Source: Verrucomicrobiota bacterium
Lineage (GTDB): Bacteria; Verrucomicrobiota; Verrucomicrobiia; Chthoniobacterales; UBA10450
Assembly (NCBI GenBank): GCA_003219695.1
Contig: QHQA01000066.1
Location: 5,741-63,098 of the forward strand
Direction: 5' to 3'
DNA length: 57,358 nt
Each line of letters starts with the position of its first letter. Within the stretch, counting starts at the first letter, position 1. Shown piece by piece: positions 8,391-16,662 of the stretch. A program made the position numbers and the translations under genes. The notes under the pieces were generated by a model. The model was given only the letters and a program-made list of their open reading frames with translations. It was not told the origin of the DNA and made no database searches.

Positions 8391-8996
8391 ATGGCAAATC
8401 CATTTGCCGGGCCCGATCAGGAAGTCGCGGGATGGTTCCACGCGCATTTGACGCGCACGTTCGTGAGCGTGCTGCGGGCGTTCACCGACTTCGGTTGTGC
8501 CGAGTGGATCGGGATCGTTCTGGGTGCATTGGTGTTGTTTTTTGCATGGAAACGCTGGTGGCCGTCGCTGGTGACGCTGATCATTGCCGTGCCCGGCGGC
8601 ATGCTGCTGAACGAGTGGCTGAAGGTTCTTGTTCACCGGCATCGCCCCTTTGTTGACGGCCCATTTGTGGATTGGTCTGGATACAGTTTTGCCAGCGGCC
8701 ACACCATCGGAGCGACTCTGCTTTACGGGCAACTCCTGCTATTTGTCCTGCCTGTGCTGAAGGCGCGCCACTGGCGCATGCTCTCCATTTTTAGCGCGGC
8801 GTTACTGGTCGCTTTGGTCGGCTTCAGTCGTATCGCCTTGGGTGCGCACTTTTTGACTGATGTGCTCGCGGCAATCGTTTTTGGCATTGCCTGGCTGATG
8901 CTGTGCCTGCTTCTTGGAAAGTCGGTCTGGCGACGAACCGTTGCGTCAGCAATCCCAGCCGCCGATCGCACAGAATCGCAGGCGCTGAAGTTGTAG
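8391..8996 (+). CDS. PAP2-family phosphatase, membrane-bound
   Basis: About 201 aa from ATG 8391 (a GTG at 8334 adds 19 residues). The acid phosphatase signature is complete: KVLVHRHRP (C1), SFASGH (C2) and SRIALGAHFLTDV (C3), spread over six hydrophobic segments. Such enzymes dephosphorylate lipid pyrophosphates, for instance undecaprenyl pyrophosphate, or phosphatidyl phosphates at the membrane. It is followed by the HpnL-like membrane protein gene in the same direction, which also suggests lipid handling. Substrate unproven. Confidence 0.85.
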   Translation: MANPFAGPDQEVAGWFHAHLTRTFVSVLRAFTDFGCAEWIGIVLGALVLFFAWKRWWPSLVTLIIAVPGGMLLNEWLKVLVHRHRPFVDGPFVDWSGYSFASGHTIGATLLYGQLLLFVLPVLKARHWRMLSIFSAALLVALVGFSRIALGAHFLTDVLAAIVFGIAWLMLCLLLGKSVWRRTVASAIPAADRTESQALKL

Positions 8997-9105
8997 AGCT
9001 GGCGCTTCGCCTGCTATATCAAGATTGGCAATCGACGCGGTTGCCCTACAATCCGAATTGCTCGGTTGACCCGGCGTTGAAACGCTGGGCTATTTCCACC
9101 TTACA

Positions 9106-10116
9106 GTGAAAGCACCAGGAAAAATCCACATAACCATGTGGTTGTTAGGCCTAGCTGGGGCCGCGCTATTTACATTCCTGCTGATTCGGCAGGGCGCGCC
9201 GCAGGTCGGTGCAGCTTTCGCATCGGCGGGCTGGGCGATTGCCGGAGTGGTGATCTATCACTTTGCGGTTCCCGTGGTGCTGGATGGGATTGCGTGGTGG
9301 GTGCTCTTTCCGAAATCCGATCGTTTGCCGCTGCGGCAACTGATTTGGATGCGCTGGATCGGTGAATCAGTGAGCACCCTGGTGCCTTCGGCTGCTGTTG
9401 GCGGCGATGTGGTGCGTGCGCGTCTGGCCGCGATCCATGGCACATCGATATCAACCGCTGCGGCGAGCGTGCTGGTGGATATTACGCTTGGAGTTTTCGT
9501 CCAGATCGGGTTTACGTTGTTGGGACTGGCGTTAATTGTTAGCGTCACCGGACACCAAGGCTTTGTGCGACCCACCCTGATCGGAGCGCTGATCGGGGTT
9601 CTTGCGATTATCGGCTTTTACGTCGTCCAGCGGCTGGGGATGTTTCGTTTTATTGGCAAGATGATTTCGCGGCTGGCGAATGCGCCTGATTGGCATTCGC
9701 TGGTGGAGGGCGGCCACACCCTCGACCAAACGGTTCGAACACTGTATGCGCGGCGACACGGCGTGATCGACTGCTGCACGTGGACGGCGCTCTCGCTCGT
9801 TCTTGGGTCAGGCGAAATCTGGATCGCGCTTCACGCGCTTGGCCTGCATGCGACGCTGATCAACGCATTGATTCTTCAAAGTATGGTCCTAACGATTCGC
9901 TCGGCGATGTTTCCGGTACCCGGCGCCCTAGGAGTGCAGGAAGGCGGCTACGTCGTGGTTGGTAATTTGCTGGGGATTCCCGGTGACGCTGCCTTCGCCC
10001 TCTCCTTGATTGCGCGCGTGCGCGAACTGGTTCTCGGAATCCCGGGGCTGATTGCGTGGCAGTTGATTGAAGCTCGGCGTCTCTTGCGCGCGCGCCTGGC
10101 CGCAAACGCCCGGTAG
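9106..10116 (+). CDS. Lysylphosphatidylglycerol synthase TM-region/HpnL-like membrane protein
   Basis: 336 aa starting with GTG; about eight TM helices. The family marks are GESVSTLVPSAAVGGDVVRA in the first third and a PVPGALGVQEGGYV loop in the last third, as in the UPF0104/LPG_synthase_TM group that includes HpnL of hopanoid-producing bacteria. The proteins lack a synthase domain and are thought to move or position lipids. The last 169 bases overlap the 3' end of the convergent kinase-like gene, which is unusual. Confidence 0.85.
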   Translation: MKAPGKIHITMWLLGLAGAALFTFLLIRQGAPQVGAAFASAGWAIAGVVIYHFAVPVVLDGIAWWVLFPKSDRLPLRQLIWMRWIGESVSTLVPSAAVGGDVVRARLAAIHGTSISTAAASVLVDITLGVFVQIGFTLLGLALIVSVTGHQGFVRPTLIGALIGVLAIIGFYVVQRLGMFRFIGKMISRLANAPDWHSLVEGGHTLDQTVRTLYARRHGVIDCCTWTALSLVLGSGEIWIALHALGLHATLINALILQSMVLTIRSAMFPVPGALGVQEGGYVVVGNLLGIPGDAAFALSLIARVRELVLGIPGLIAWQLIEARRLLRARLAANAR

Positions 10117-10961
10117 TACTCCAGATCAGCAACCACGCCTCGAATTTTCTCGAGACGCCGTTTTACTTTCGCCGGATTGACGAAACTGGTCCGAACGCCC
10201 CACCAGATCCATGCGAAGCCGCTGGGAAGAGCGAGTTCATCTTCCAATTCTGCAATGACAGCTGCGTTTCCGTAGGCGTTGAGAAACGCGAGTGCCAGAG
10301 AAAGCCACTGCGGATTGGGCGCTACGGCGATCAAATCGAGCAGGAAGACCAGCAAATCATCGGCGTGTCGCGATTTCGCCGGCAACGACTGCTCGTGCAC
10401 AATTTCAAAGTCGATCAAGCGCGCGCGGCCTGTCCGATTGTTATAGATCACGTTATTCATACCCGCATCGCCGTGTGACCATGGGCCGGCGAATTCGTCA
10501 CTCCGGAAATTGTGCGCCCGCCGAAGCTCGGTGGCGGCCGCTTCAACCATCTGCCGCGTCAGCGTGCCACGATTCAAATGGTCCCAAAGACTTTCGCCCG
10601 GGATCTTGTCGGCGCAGACGGTGTTCGGTCCTGAGGCCCGAGCGCGAAAACGATCGCCGTTAAGCATGTTAAAGCATTTCACTTCCCAGCGCCGCCACTT
10701 TGCGATTTTCGCCCAGAACCGGATCGGAATGCCGGCCACGCGAAAGTATAAATTTGAGAGTTCGGCAAGCTGTTCGCTGTAGCCGTTACGCCGTTTGATC
10801 ATCATCCGGCGGCCACGTCGTACCTTTTCGGAGACCGAATTGATCTTTATGGAATCTACAAGTCTCGATGCGGCGTTGCTTACAGCCGGTGGGATGAGTC
10901 GTTCTGCCAAACTTGTCCCATTTTCCCGATTTGGCATGGTTTCTCTCCTATTCGACTTCAT
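9948..10961 (-). CDS. Lipopolysaccharide/aminoglycoside kinase-like phosphotransferase
   Basis: 337 aa. A small-kinase core is visible: WSHGDAGMNNVIYNNRTG (catalytic HxD with the Mg-binding Asn) and ARLIDFEIVHE (DFE, metal-binding Asp), with an upstream RRAHN helix. This fits LPS kinases (InaA/WaaP-like) or aminoglycoside phosphotransferase folds; envelope sugar phosphorylation is the likelier role given the neighbours. The last ~55 residues (Arg-rich, then SPGIPRTSSRTRAIKERAK) lie antisense to the 3' end of the HpnL-like gene and look like read-through into non-coding sequence. Starts at residue 1 or 9 are possible. Confidence 0.7.
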   Translation of the reverse strand: MKSNRRETMPNRENGTSLAERLIPPAVSNAASRLVDSIKINSVSEKVRRGRRMMIKRRNGYSEQLAELSNLYFRVAGIPIRFWAKIAKWRRWEVKCFNMLNGDRFRARASGPNTVCADKIPGESLWDHLNRGTLTRQMVEAAATELRRAHNFRSDEFAGPWSHGDAGMNNVIYNNRTGRARLIDFEIVHEQSLPAKSRHADDLLVFLLDLIAVAPNPQWLSLALAFLNAYGNAAVIAELEDELALPSGFAWIWWGVRTSFVNPAKVKRRLEKIRGVVADLEYYRAFAARRARKRRRASINCHAISPGIPRTSSRTRAIKERAKAASPGIPSKLPTTT

Positions 10962-10990
10962 TGCTGCTCATGGCTGTATGGATGGAAGAA

Positions 10991-11083
10991 GAGTTAAAAC
11001 GTTAAAACCCTTACAAATTCAAATGGTGCTTGGAATTTGCCGGCCATTTCCCTTTCAACTTTGTAACTCTTTTAACGATTAAC
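10991..11083. repeat. Near-palindrome built of TTAA/TTACAA words
   Basis: Left half reads GTTAAAACGTTAAAACCC then TTACAA; right half TTGTAACTCTTTTAACGATTAAC is its inverted match, with AAATGG...CCATTT also paired inside. The element lies between the kinase start and the UPF0173 3' end; the UPF0173 stop codon falls in the final GATTAAC word. It is one of several intergenic elements made of iterated 7-8-base words. Confidence 0.6.
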
Positions 11084-11831
11084 TTTTGCTGAGCGCAATT
11101 GTCTCACCGACTTTCATGACGCGCAGCTTGGCCCTTAGTTTACGCTTTTTCATTTCGCGATCGAACGCTTCAGGCGTGCCCGTCAAGACTGGGAACGTTC
11201 CATAGTGCATCGGAATCACCATCCGCGGCTTGACCAGCTTTGCTGCTTCGGCTGCCCGATCTGGTCCCATGGTGAAATGATCGCCGATACAAATCAGCAT
11301 CACGTCGATTTTGTGAAATCGTGATACCAACTCCATGTCCGAAAACAAATCGGTGTCGCCAGTGTGGTAAATGGTTGGTCCATTGCGCAGGGCGATGATT
11401 AATCCGCTTGGCGTGCCAGCGTAAATTGCCGGCCCGTTTTCCTCCTTGGAAACCGCGGACCCATGCCACGCAGGCACGAACGTCACTGCGACTTCGCCTC
11501 CGAGCAGATTCAGCTTGCCACCCATGTGCCCGGTCGTTTCAACATCAGCGAGCTCGCTCGGATAACCCAACGCGGTGACAAGCGCCGCTGACAAATCGAA
11601 TGTGGCCACAAGCTTCGCGCGGGTCTTTTCCCCGATCTCGACTGCGTCTCCCACGTGATCAGAGTGCCCGTGCGTAAGCACAATGAAATCGACACGATCG
11701 AGCGCCGCGATCTCCTCCTTCGCTTTTTCGAAAACAGGATTTGTTAGCCATGGATCGATGAGCAGAACGTTTCCGTTTGGCGTAACAACCTTAAAGGCCG
11801 CCTGCCCATACCATGTGAGTTTCGTATCCAT
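11079..11831 (-). CDS. UPF0173 metal-dependent hydrolase (beta-lactamase fold)
   Basis: About 250 aa from ATG 11831 (an in-frame ATG lies eight codons upstream). Opens with KLTWYGQAAFKV, has LLIDPWLTNP, the metal-binding THGHSDHVGD, a middle PAWHGSAV, YHTGDTDLFSDM and closing PMHYGTFPVL: the full set of histidine and aspartate ligands of the UPF0173 metallo-hydrolases. The substrate of this family is not established. The C-terminal codons and the stop codon lie in the word-repeat element at 10991-11083. Confidence 0.9.
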   Translation of the reverse strand: MDTKLTWYGQAAFKVVTPNGNVLLIDPWLTNPVFEKAKEEIAALDRVDFIVLTHGHSDHVGDAVEIGEKTRAKLVATFDLSAALVTALGYPSELADVETTGHMGGKLNLLGGEVAVTFVPAWHGSAVSKEENGPAIYAGTPSGLIIALRNGPTIYHTGDTDLFSDMELVSRFHKIDVMLICIGDHFTMGPDRAAEAAKLVKPRMVIPMHYGTFPVLTGTPEAFDREMKKRKLRAKLRVMKVGETIALSKS

Positions 11832-11867
11832 GTGACTCACCAAACTGAAAAGCATTCGTTCAGCAAG

Positions 11868-12118
11868 GACGATGAACGTGCCCGAATGACGAAGCTCGAA
11901 TGACCAATGACGAAGGAATGTCGAAGCTCGAAGACCATGACGCAGTCATCCTGAGCGGAGCCCGTTCGACTCGCTTCGCTCACTCAGGATAAACTCCGCC
12001 GAGTCGAAGGAACCCGTAGCGCTACCGTAAAGTAATGAAGCGGGATTCCTCGACTTCGCCCAGAATGACAGTCGCCATTTCGTCATTCGACATTCGACAT
12101 TCGTCATTTTAGTTACGC
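11868..12118. repeat. Inverted GAATGACGAA/TTCGTCATTC words enclosing a second repeat
   Basis: Left arm (11868-11935) is made of CGAATGACGAAGCTCGAATG-like words; right arm (12078-12115) of TTTCGTCATTCGACATTCG-like words, their reverse complements. Between them sits the GTCATCCTGAG...GAATGAC element (11945-12069). The whole 250 bp is a nested inverted structure filling the gap between the UPF0173 gene and alkA. No coding capacity is apparent. Confidence 0.65.
11945..12069. repeat. GTCATCCTGAGC...GAATGAC dispersed repeat, copy 1
   Basis: Begins GTCATCCTGAGCGGAGC and ends TTCCTCGACTTCGCCCAGAATGAC, the inverted terminal words of a family also seen at 23531-23624, 50674-50765 and, as a half copy, 51893. 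The interior here holds an extra inverted pair around CTCACTCAGGAT. No transposase is nearby, so it is a non-autonomous palindrome. Confidence 0.7.
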
Positions 12119-12126
12119 TCTACTCT

Positions 12127-12756
12127 ATGAATCACGAACACGCTCACCAGCTTCTCGGCGCGAGCGATCCGCGCATGGCGGCGCTCATCTCACGCTCGAG
12201 GCGTTATGAAATCCAACCGGCGGTTTCGATTCGCCCATTTGACGCGCTGGCCGAATCCATCGCTTACCAACAACTGAACGGCAAAGCCGCGGCGATGATT
12301 TGGAGCCGCGTCCGCGCGCTGTATCCCAAAAGAAAATGGCTCGTTCCCGAAGAAGTCGTCGCAACACCGGACGAAACGCTTCGCGCGGCAGGTCTTTCGC
12401 GTTCGAAGATTGCCGCATTAAAAGATCTCGCAGCGAAGACGATCGATCGCACAGTGCCTTCGGGACGCGCGCTTCTCGGGATGAGCGACGAAGAGATCAT
12501 CACGCGGCTCACCGCGGTGCGCGGCATTGGACGCTGGACGGTCGAGATGCTTCTTCTATTCGATCTTGGTCGTCCGGACGTCTGGCCAGTCGATGATTAC
12601 GGCGTGCGCAAAGGTTTCGCGAAAATTTTCGGACATCGAAAACTTCCAACACCGAAACAGCTGATGAAAGTCGGTACCAAATGGCGGCCGTACCGATCGA
12701 TCGCAGCCTGGTATTTCTGGCGAGCGCTGGACGAGCCGGAAAAGTTACAAGGTTAA
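12127..12756 (+). CDS. alkA: DNA-3-methyladenine glycosylase II (AlkA-type)
   Basis: 209 aa HhH-GPD protein. FDALAESIAYQQLNGKAA opens the domain; the helix-hairpin-helix is LTAVRGIGRWTVEMLLLF, followed by DVWPVDDYGVRKG with the catalytic Asp (156/157). It excises alkylated purines in base excision repair; it lacks the N-terminal domain of the E. coli enzyme and matches the short bacterial/yeast MAG-like form. The last codons (KLQG, stop) fall inside GTTACAAGGTTAA words of the following repeat, so the C-terminus has been shaped by it. Confidence 0.9.
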   Translation: MNHEHAHQLLGASDPRMAALISRSRRYEIQPAVSIRPFDALAESIAYQQLNGKAAAMIWSRVRALYPKRKWLVPEEVVATPDETLRAAGLSRSKIAALKDLAAKTIDRTVPSGRALLGMSDEEIITRLTAVRGIGRWTVEMLLLFDLGRPDVWPVDDYGVRKGFAKIFGHRKLPTPKQLMKVGTKWRPYRSIAAWYFWRALDEPEKLQG

Positions 12757-12824
12757 AGCAGTTACAACCGTTACAACGGATCCCTTTGTAACATTGTAAC
12801 GTTGTCACTCTTTTAAGCATTTAA
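12744..12824. repeat. Inverted word repeat GTTACAAC / GTTGTAAC
   Basis: Left half contains GTTACAAGGTTAAAGCAG and GTTACAACCGTTACAACG; right half TTGTAACATTGTAACGTTG and CTTTTAAGCATTTAAC. The halves are reverse-complement vocabularies around GATCCC. It overlaps the last codons of alkA and could form a long imperfect stem at its 3' end. Confidence 0.65.
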
Positions 12825-12863
12825 CTTGCGCTTCCCGGCGTGTTTCCCTAAAACGCCCGAATT

Positions 12864-13727
12864 ATGGCCATGATCCATGTTAACCGGGGCGCAACAAGCT
12901 TGGGTGTCTTTTCCGAGGAAGAAGTCCGCGAAGGCCTGCGCACTGGGCGCTTTGCTCCCAGCGACATCGGATGGCGCGAAGGACTGGCGAACTGGCAGCC
13001 ACTCTCGCAGTTCCCAGAGTTCGCAAGCGTGGCTGGACCGGCTGTGCCGCCCGTGCGAGCTGGTGCGGCTCCGCCCTCGGCAGTCGCGGCCGCGCGCACC
13101 GGTCTCCCGTGGGAACACCGGCAAGAGCGCGGCTTTTTCAGCGCGTTTATCGAAACGCTTGTGATGGTTTTGACCAAGCCGGGCACGGCGTTCACCATCA
13201 TGCGAACCGAAGGAGGACTGGGCGAGCCTCTGCTTTATGCCGTCATCGGCGGCGGCGTAGGAGTGATTGTATGGTTCATTTTCTCGCTGGCCTTGAATTC
13301 ACTTGGCTTTTTCAATCCTCGCGAGACGGGTTTTAGCTCCATGGTGGGAACGAGTGTGAGTTTTATTGTGTTCATTTGGCGTTTGGTTGCTATAGCGGCA
13401 GCACCTTTTGTCCTAGGCGGCTTGGTTCATTTGTCCTTGGTGCTTATTGGTGGTGCCAACAAAACATTCGAAACGACATTTCGCGTCATCTCGTTTTCGC
13501 AAGGTTCCACTGCCCCGCTCCAGCTAGTGCCGTGTTGCGGTGGGCTGGTTGCGCTTGTCTGGTTTTTGGTGGCGAGTTGTATCGGCGTCGCGCGTGCCCA
13601 TGAAATTGATTCAGGCCGCGCCACGCTTGCCGTATTGTTGCCCATCATTGCTTGTTGCGGCGGGGGACTGTTGCTTCTGTTCCTGTTCGGCGGGCTTGCG
13701 CTCCTTCAACAAAACTGGAGCCACTGA
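12864..13727 (+). CDS. GYF_2 and YIP1 domain membrane protein
   Basis: 287 aa. Residues 1-50 are a GYF_2 (DUF4339-like) domain with SEEEVREGLRTGRFAPSDIGW then the typical WQPLSQFPEF; an Ala/Pro linker leads to a YIP1-type membrane domain with five helices (from RGFFSAFIETLVMVLTKP through the closing GGGLLLLFLFGGLALLQQ). GYF_2 domains are thought to bind proline-rich peptides; YIP1-like bacterial proteins have no settled function. The DUF2752 gene follows in the same frame after the TGA. Confidence 0.85.
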   Translation: MAMIHVNRGATSLGVFSEEEVREGLRTGRFAPSDIGWREGLANWQPLSQFPEFASVAGPAVPPVRAGAAPPSAVAAARTGLPWEHRQERGFFSAFIETLVMVLTKPGTAFTIMRTEGGLGEPLLYAVIGGGVGVIVWFIFSLALNSLGFFNPRETGFSSMVGTSVSFIVFIWRLVAIAAAPFVLGGLVHLSLVLIGGANKTFETTFRVISFSQGSTAPLQLVPCCGGLVALVWFLVASCIGVARAHEIDSGRATLAVLLPIIACCGGGLLLLFLFGGLALLQQNWSH

Positions 13728-13781
13728 GGCATACAGGTTGTAAGGCGCCGGCTGCAAAGAGGAGACGTCGATTATGAGCTG

Positions 13782-14150
13782 GTGTGGCTGAGCGCTTCGC
13801 TTGCTTCGCTAGGCATGGCGGCGGCTTGGTTCACGCTTGGCTTGCCGTGGCCTGTCTGCGCATTTCACCAGATCACTGGTTTGCCATGCATCACCTGCGG
13901 CATGACGCGGTGCTCAGTTCAATTTTTTCACGGCCACTTTCTCGCTGCGGTGAAATGGAACCCGCTCGTGTTCGCAGCCCTTTGCGGCGTGATGGCGTTT
14001 GACCTCTACGCGTTCGGTGCGCTCGTAATGCGCGCACCGCGTCTGCGAATCGCGTTCCAGCAACGCGAAAAGAAATACGCGCGAGGAATTGTCGTCAGCG
14101 CGTTGGCGCTCAATTGGATTTATTTGCTGATGCACTGGCGCAATTTTTAA
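13782..14150 (+). CDS. DUF2752 membrane protein
   Basis: 122 aa as read from GTG 13782. The family mark CAFHQITGLPCITCGMTRC is present near residue 26, followed by two hydrophobic segments. Relatives usually have a few more N-terminal residues resembling the sequence RGDVDYELVWLSASLA, and here those codons are open back to the TGA of the preceding gene, but without ATG, GTG or TTG. The start is therefore uncertain. DUF2752 function is unknown; the paired GYF_2-YIP1/DUF2752 arrangement suggests a shared envelope role. Confidence 0.8.
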   Translation: MWLSASLASLGMAAAWFTLGLPWPVCAFHQITGLPCITCGMTRCSVQFFHGHFLAAVKWNPLVFAALCGVMAFDLYAFGALVMRAPRLRIAFQQREKKYARGIVVSALALNWIYLLMHWRNF

Positions 14151-14152
14151 AC

Positions 14153-14207
14153 TGTAGTGTGTTTCTTGAATCCCGGATGCTTTCGGGACTGACACAGACG
14201 CTCTACA
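14153..14207. repeat. TGTAG...CTACA palindromic element
   Basis: Starts TGTAGTGTG three bases after the DUF2752 stop, contains TCCCG-GATGCTTT-CGGGA, and ends GACGCTCTACA. The ends and an inner hairpin match the organisation of the better-preserved elements at 20298, 21688 and 26479. May serve as the terminator of the upstream genes. Confidence 0.55.
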
Positions 14208-14269
14208 ACGCCGACCAATAATTATTTTCTTCGTGCACTTCGCGTGCTTCGTGGTTGAACTTCTGGTCA

Positions 14270-15220
14270 ATGCGGATTCTAGTCACAGGCGGGGCGGGGT
14301 TCATCGGCTCGCATCTTGCCGAGAAACTGCTCGAGCGCGGACATGAAGTCGTCATCCTGGACGATTTCAACGATTTTTACGATCCACAAATCAAGCACGC
14401 AAATATTAGTGGTTTCGCCAAACACGTGACCGTTCACCACGTCGATCTTCGCGATAGCGAATCGGTGCGGAATGTGTTTCACCGGGAAAAGTTTGACGCG
14501 ATCGCGCACCTGGCTGCCCGCGCAGGTGTTCGGCCGTCGATTCAACAACCGCGACTTTACTACGACACGAATGTCACCGGCACATTGCATCTACTCGAGG
14601 CGGCGCGTGTGACCGGGGTCGAGCGATTTATCTTTGCATCCAGCTCATCGGTTTATGGAGCTTCGAAGACGATTCCATTTTCTGAGGATCAACATCTCAC
14701 TCAGACGCTCAGCCCATACGGCGCGACGAAAATCGCAGGCGAATTTCTGTGCTCCGCCTACTCGCATCTTTACCAGATGCGCGTGGTCGCGTTGCGGTAT
14801 TTCACCGTTTACGGCGCGCGCCAGCGTCCCGATCTGGCGATTCATCAATTCACCCGGCGGATTTACGCTGGTCAATCCATCGACCAATTTGGCGACGGCA
14901 GCACGCGCCGCGACTACACTTACATTGATGACATTATCCAGGGCACGATGGCCACGCTCGATTATAAGGGTCCGCTTTACGATATTTTTAACTTGGGCGA
15001 GAGCGAAACGATTCGCCTGAAAGATTTGATTTCGGCGATCGAGAATGCGCTTTGGAAAAAAGCGAAAATTAACCGGTTGCCGGAGCAACCCGGCGATATG
15101 CCGCTGACCTGCGCGGACATTTCCAAAGCGAGACAGTTGCTGGGCTACAATCCAACGACCAAGTTGAGCGAAGGCCTCCCGAGGTTCATCGAGTGGTTTT
15201 TGCGGAGCCAAAAGAGATGA
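14270..15220 (+). CDS. NAD-dependent sugar-nucleotide epimerase (UDP-glucuronate 4-epimerase-like)
   Basis: 316 aa short-chain dehydrogenase fold. MRILVTGGAGFIGSHLAE gives the NAD-binding GxxGxxG and fixes the ATG at 14270 (a TTG at 14255 also lies in frame). HLAARAGVRPSIQQP, ASSSSVYG, the catalytic SPYGATK (YxxxK) and LRYFTVYGARQRPDLAI match the UDP-glucuronate/UDP-galacturonate 4-epimerases. Product would feed surface polysaccharide synthesis together with the sulfotransferase downstream. Confidence 0.85.
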   Translation: MRILVTGGAGFIGSHLAEKLLERGHEVVILDDFNDFYDPQIKHANISGFAKHVTVHHVDLRDSESVRNVFHREKFDAIAHLAARAGVRPSIQQPRLYYDTNVTGTLHLLEAARVTGVERFIFASSSSVYGASKTIPFSEDQHLTQTLSPYGATKIAGEFLCSAYSHLYQMRVVALRYFTVYGARQRPDLAIHQFTRRIYAGQSIDQFGDGSTRRDYTYIDDIIQGTMATLDYKGPLYDIFNLGESETIRLKDLISAIENALWKKAKINRLPEQPGDMPLTCADISKARQLLGYNPTTKLSEGLPRFIEWFLRSQKR

Positions 15221-15298
15221 TAGCCAAACCTTTCCAAAGATCGGATTAAGGACGCCAGGCTATTATCATTTCGCCGGTAGATATTGTAAGCTGCTTCG

Positions 15299-16321
15299 AT
15301 GATTTCGACCTTGCCATTCGAGCAGCGCGCCTGTTTTATCGCGGGCCAGGCGAAATCAGGGACGACGCTTTTGGTGGCGCTACTCGATAATCATCCCGAG
15401 CTGCTGGTGTTGCCGGAGGAAACCGCTTATTTTCCGACCGTCCTGACCAAATTCGCGCCTCGCGGCCGCCGGGCGCAGTTCAATTACCTGACGAAACAAT
15501 CGCTTTCCAACGTGCTCTTCGGTGGCCCGTGCAAATGGGGCAAGCGGAATTACGCGACCTTCCCGCGAGAGAAATTCCTCAAGACGTTCGAGCGCGCTGC
15601 ATTCGATCCCGCGAACGCTCAGGAAGATTTGCTCGTGTTGATGGTTCAAGCGTACGCGGCGGCGCTGGAACGTCCACTCGACACCATTCGGCGGTGGGTG
15701 GAAAAAACTCCGGCCAATCGCAATCACGTTCCAGAGATTCTCAGGCGTTTTCCGCACGCAAAAATTCTCGTCACGATTCGCGATCCGCGCGCCATCCTCG
15801 CGGCGCAAATCGCGCTGGAGAAAACGAGGCAGACAGGCAGGTTCTCAACTTATTACGTGATCGCGCATTGGCGCGTAGCCGCGAAGCTGGCCAGGCGCGT
15901 CCGCGACGGCGAAGTTCCCGGGCTCGTAGTGCCGTATGAACAATTGGCCTGCGGACCGGCCGGGACGATGGAAGAAGTCTGCGCTTACCTCGAAATCGAC
16001 TTCGATCCGGACACAGTACTGACTCCGACGAAGGTCGGCCAATTCTGGAGCGGCAACTCCGCGGCGCGGATTCATTTTTCCCAGATCAGCACCGAACCGG
16101 TGACGCGCTGGCAACGCGAGCTCTCCGAGGAAGAGATCGGCTGGGTGGAATGGCATTGCCGCGATCTCATGCCGGAATTTGGGTACGAGCCGAGGCTGAG
16201 CCGACGCGAACTGCGATATTTTGTGCGACCGATTCGTGGCGAGCGCCCGCGAGAATACATCAAGTCGCGTGCGTATTCTTTGCGTGACGAGTGGATTCGA
16301 CGCGAAGTTCGACCCGCCTGA
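15299..16321 (+). CDS. Sulfotransferase family protein
   Basis: 340 aa. The PAPS 5'-phosphosulfate loop is FIAGQAKSGTTLLVALLD (residues 13-30) and the 3'-phosphate motif ILVTIRDPRAILA lies near residue 155-167. WVEKTPANRNHV is another family block. It transfers sulfate from PAPS to a hydroxyl or amine, probably of a carbohydrate or lipid given the epimerase upstream. The acceptor cannot be read from sequence. The C-terminus is basic and lacks a membrane segment. Confidence 0.85.
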   Translation: MISTLPFEQRACFIAGQAKSGTTLLVALLDNHPELLVLPEETAYFPTVLTKFAPRGRRAQFNYLTKQSLSNVLFGGPCKWGKRNYATFPREKFLKTFERAAFDPANAQEDLLVLMVQAYAAALERPLDTIRRWVEKTPANRNHVPEILRRFPHAKILVTIRDPRAILAAQIALEKTRQTGRFSTYYVIAHWRVAAKLARRVRDGEVPGLVVPYEQLACGPAGTMEEVCAYLEIDFDPDTVLTPTKVGQFWSGNSAARIHFSQISTEPVTRWQRELSEEEIGWVEWHCRDLMPEFGYEPRLSRRELRYFVRPIRGERPREYIKSRAYSLRDEWIRREVRPA

Positions 16322-16662
16322 CCTGCCGCACTTGCAATCCCGCTGGAAGCAGGTCATAATCATGGCCGAGATGTCGGGAATCTTCTTCGATCTTCCGAGC
16401 GTCCGGTTCCTACGACGATTCAGATTTCTTGAACTGATGCTGCAAAAATTTGCCACATCACTGCTTCGTTGGTTGAGCGCGCCGGCTAGTGCTTCTAGAC
16501 AAGGCCATTTCCGATACAATAAGGCGGAGTTTCCATTGGCGCCGCAGAGTGCTTGCAGAGAGTTTGACTGGGCTCTTGATGATTCGCGCGCCGCGGACGG
16601 TGTCCCGAGCCTTTTCGGGGCGCTCCGCCGTTTTAACCATTGGAAGAAACTTAAGGATCAAC
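16322..16662. other. Gene-free leader before the RRM protein
   Basis: Open frames here are not protein-like. CCCGA-GCCTTT-TCGGG (16604-16619) is the one clear small hairpin, 44 bases before the RRM start codon. A long untranslated leader would suit a protein that binds RNA and often regulates its own messenger, but nothing here proves it. Confidence 0.45.
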
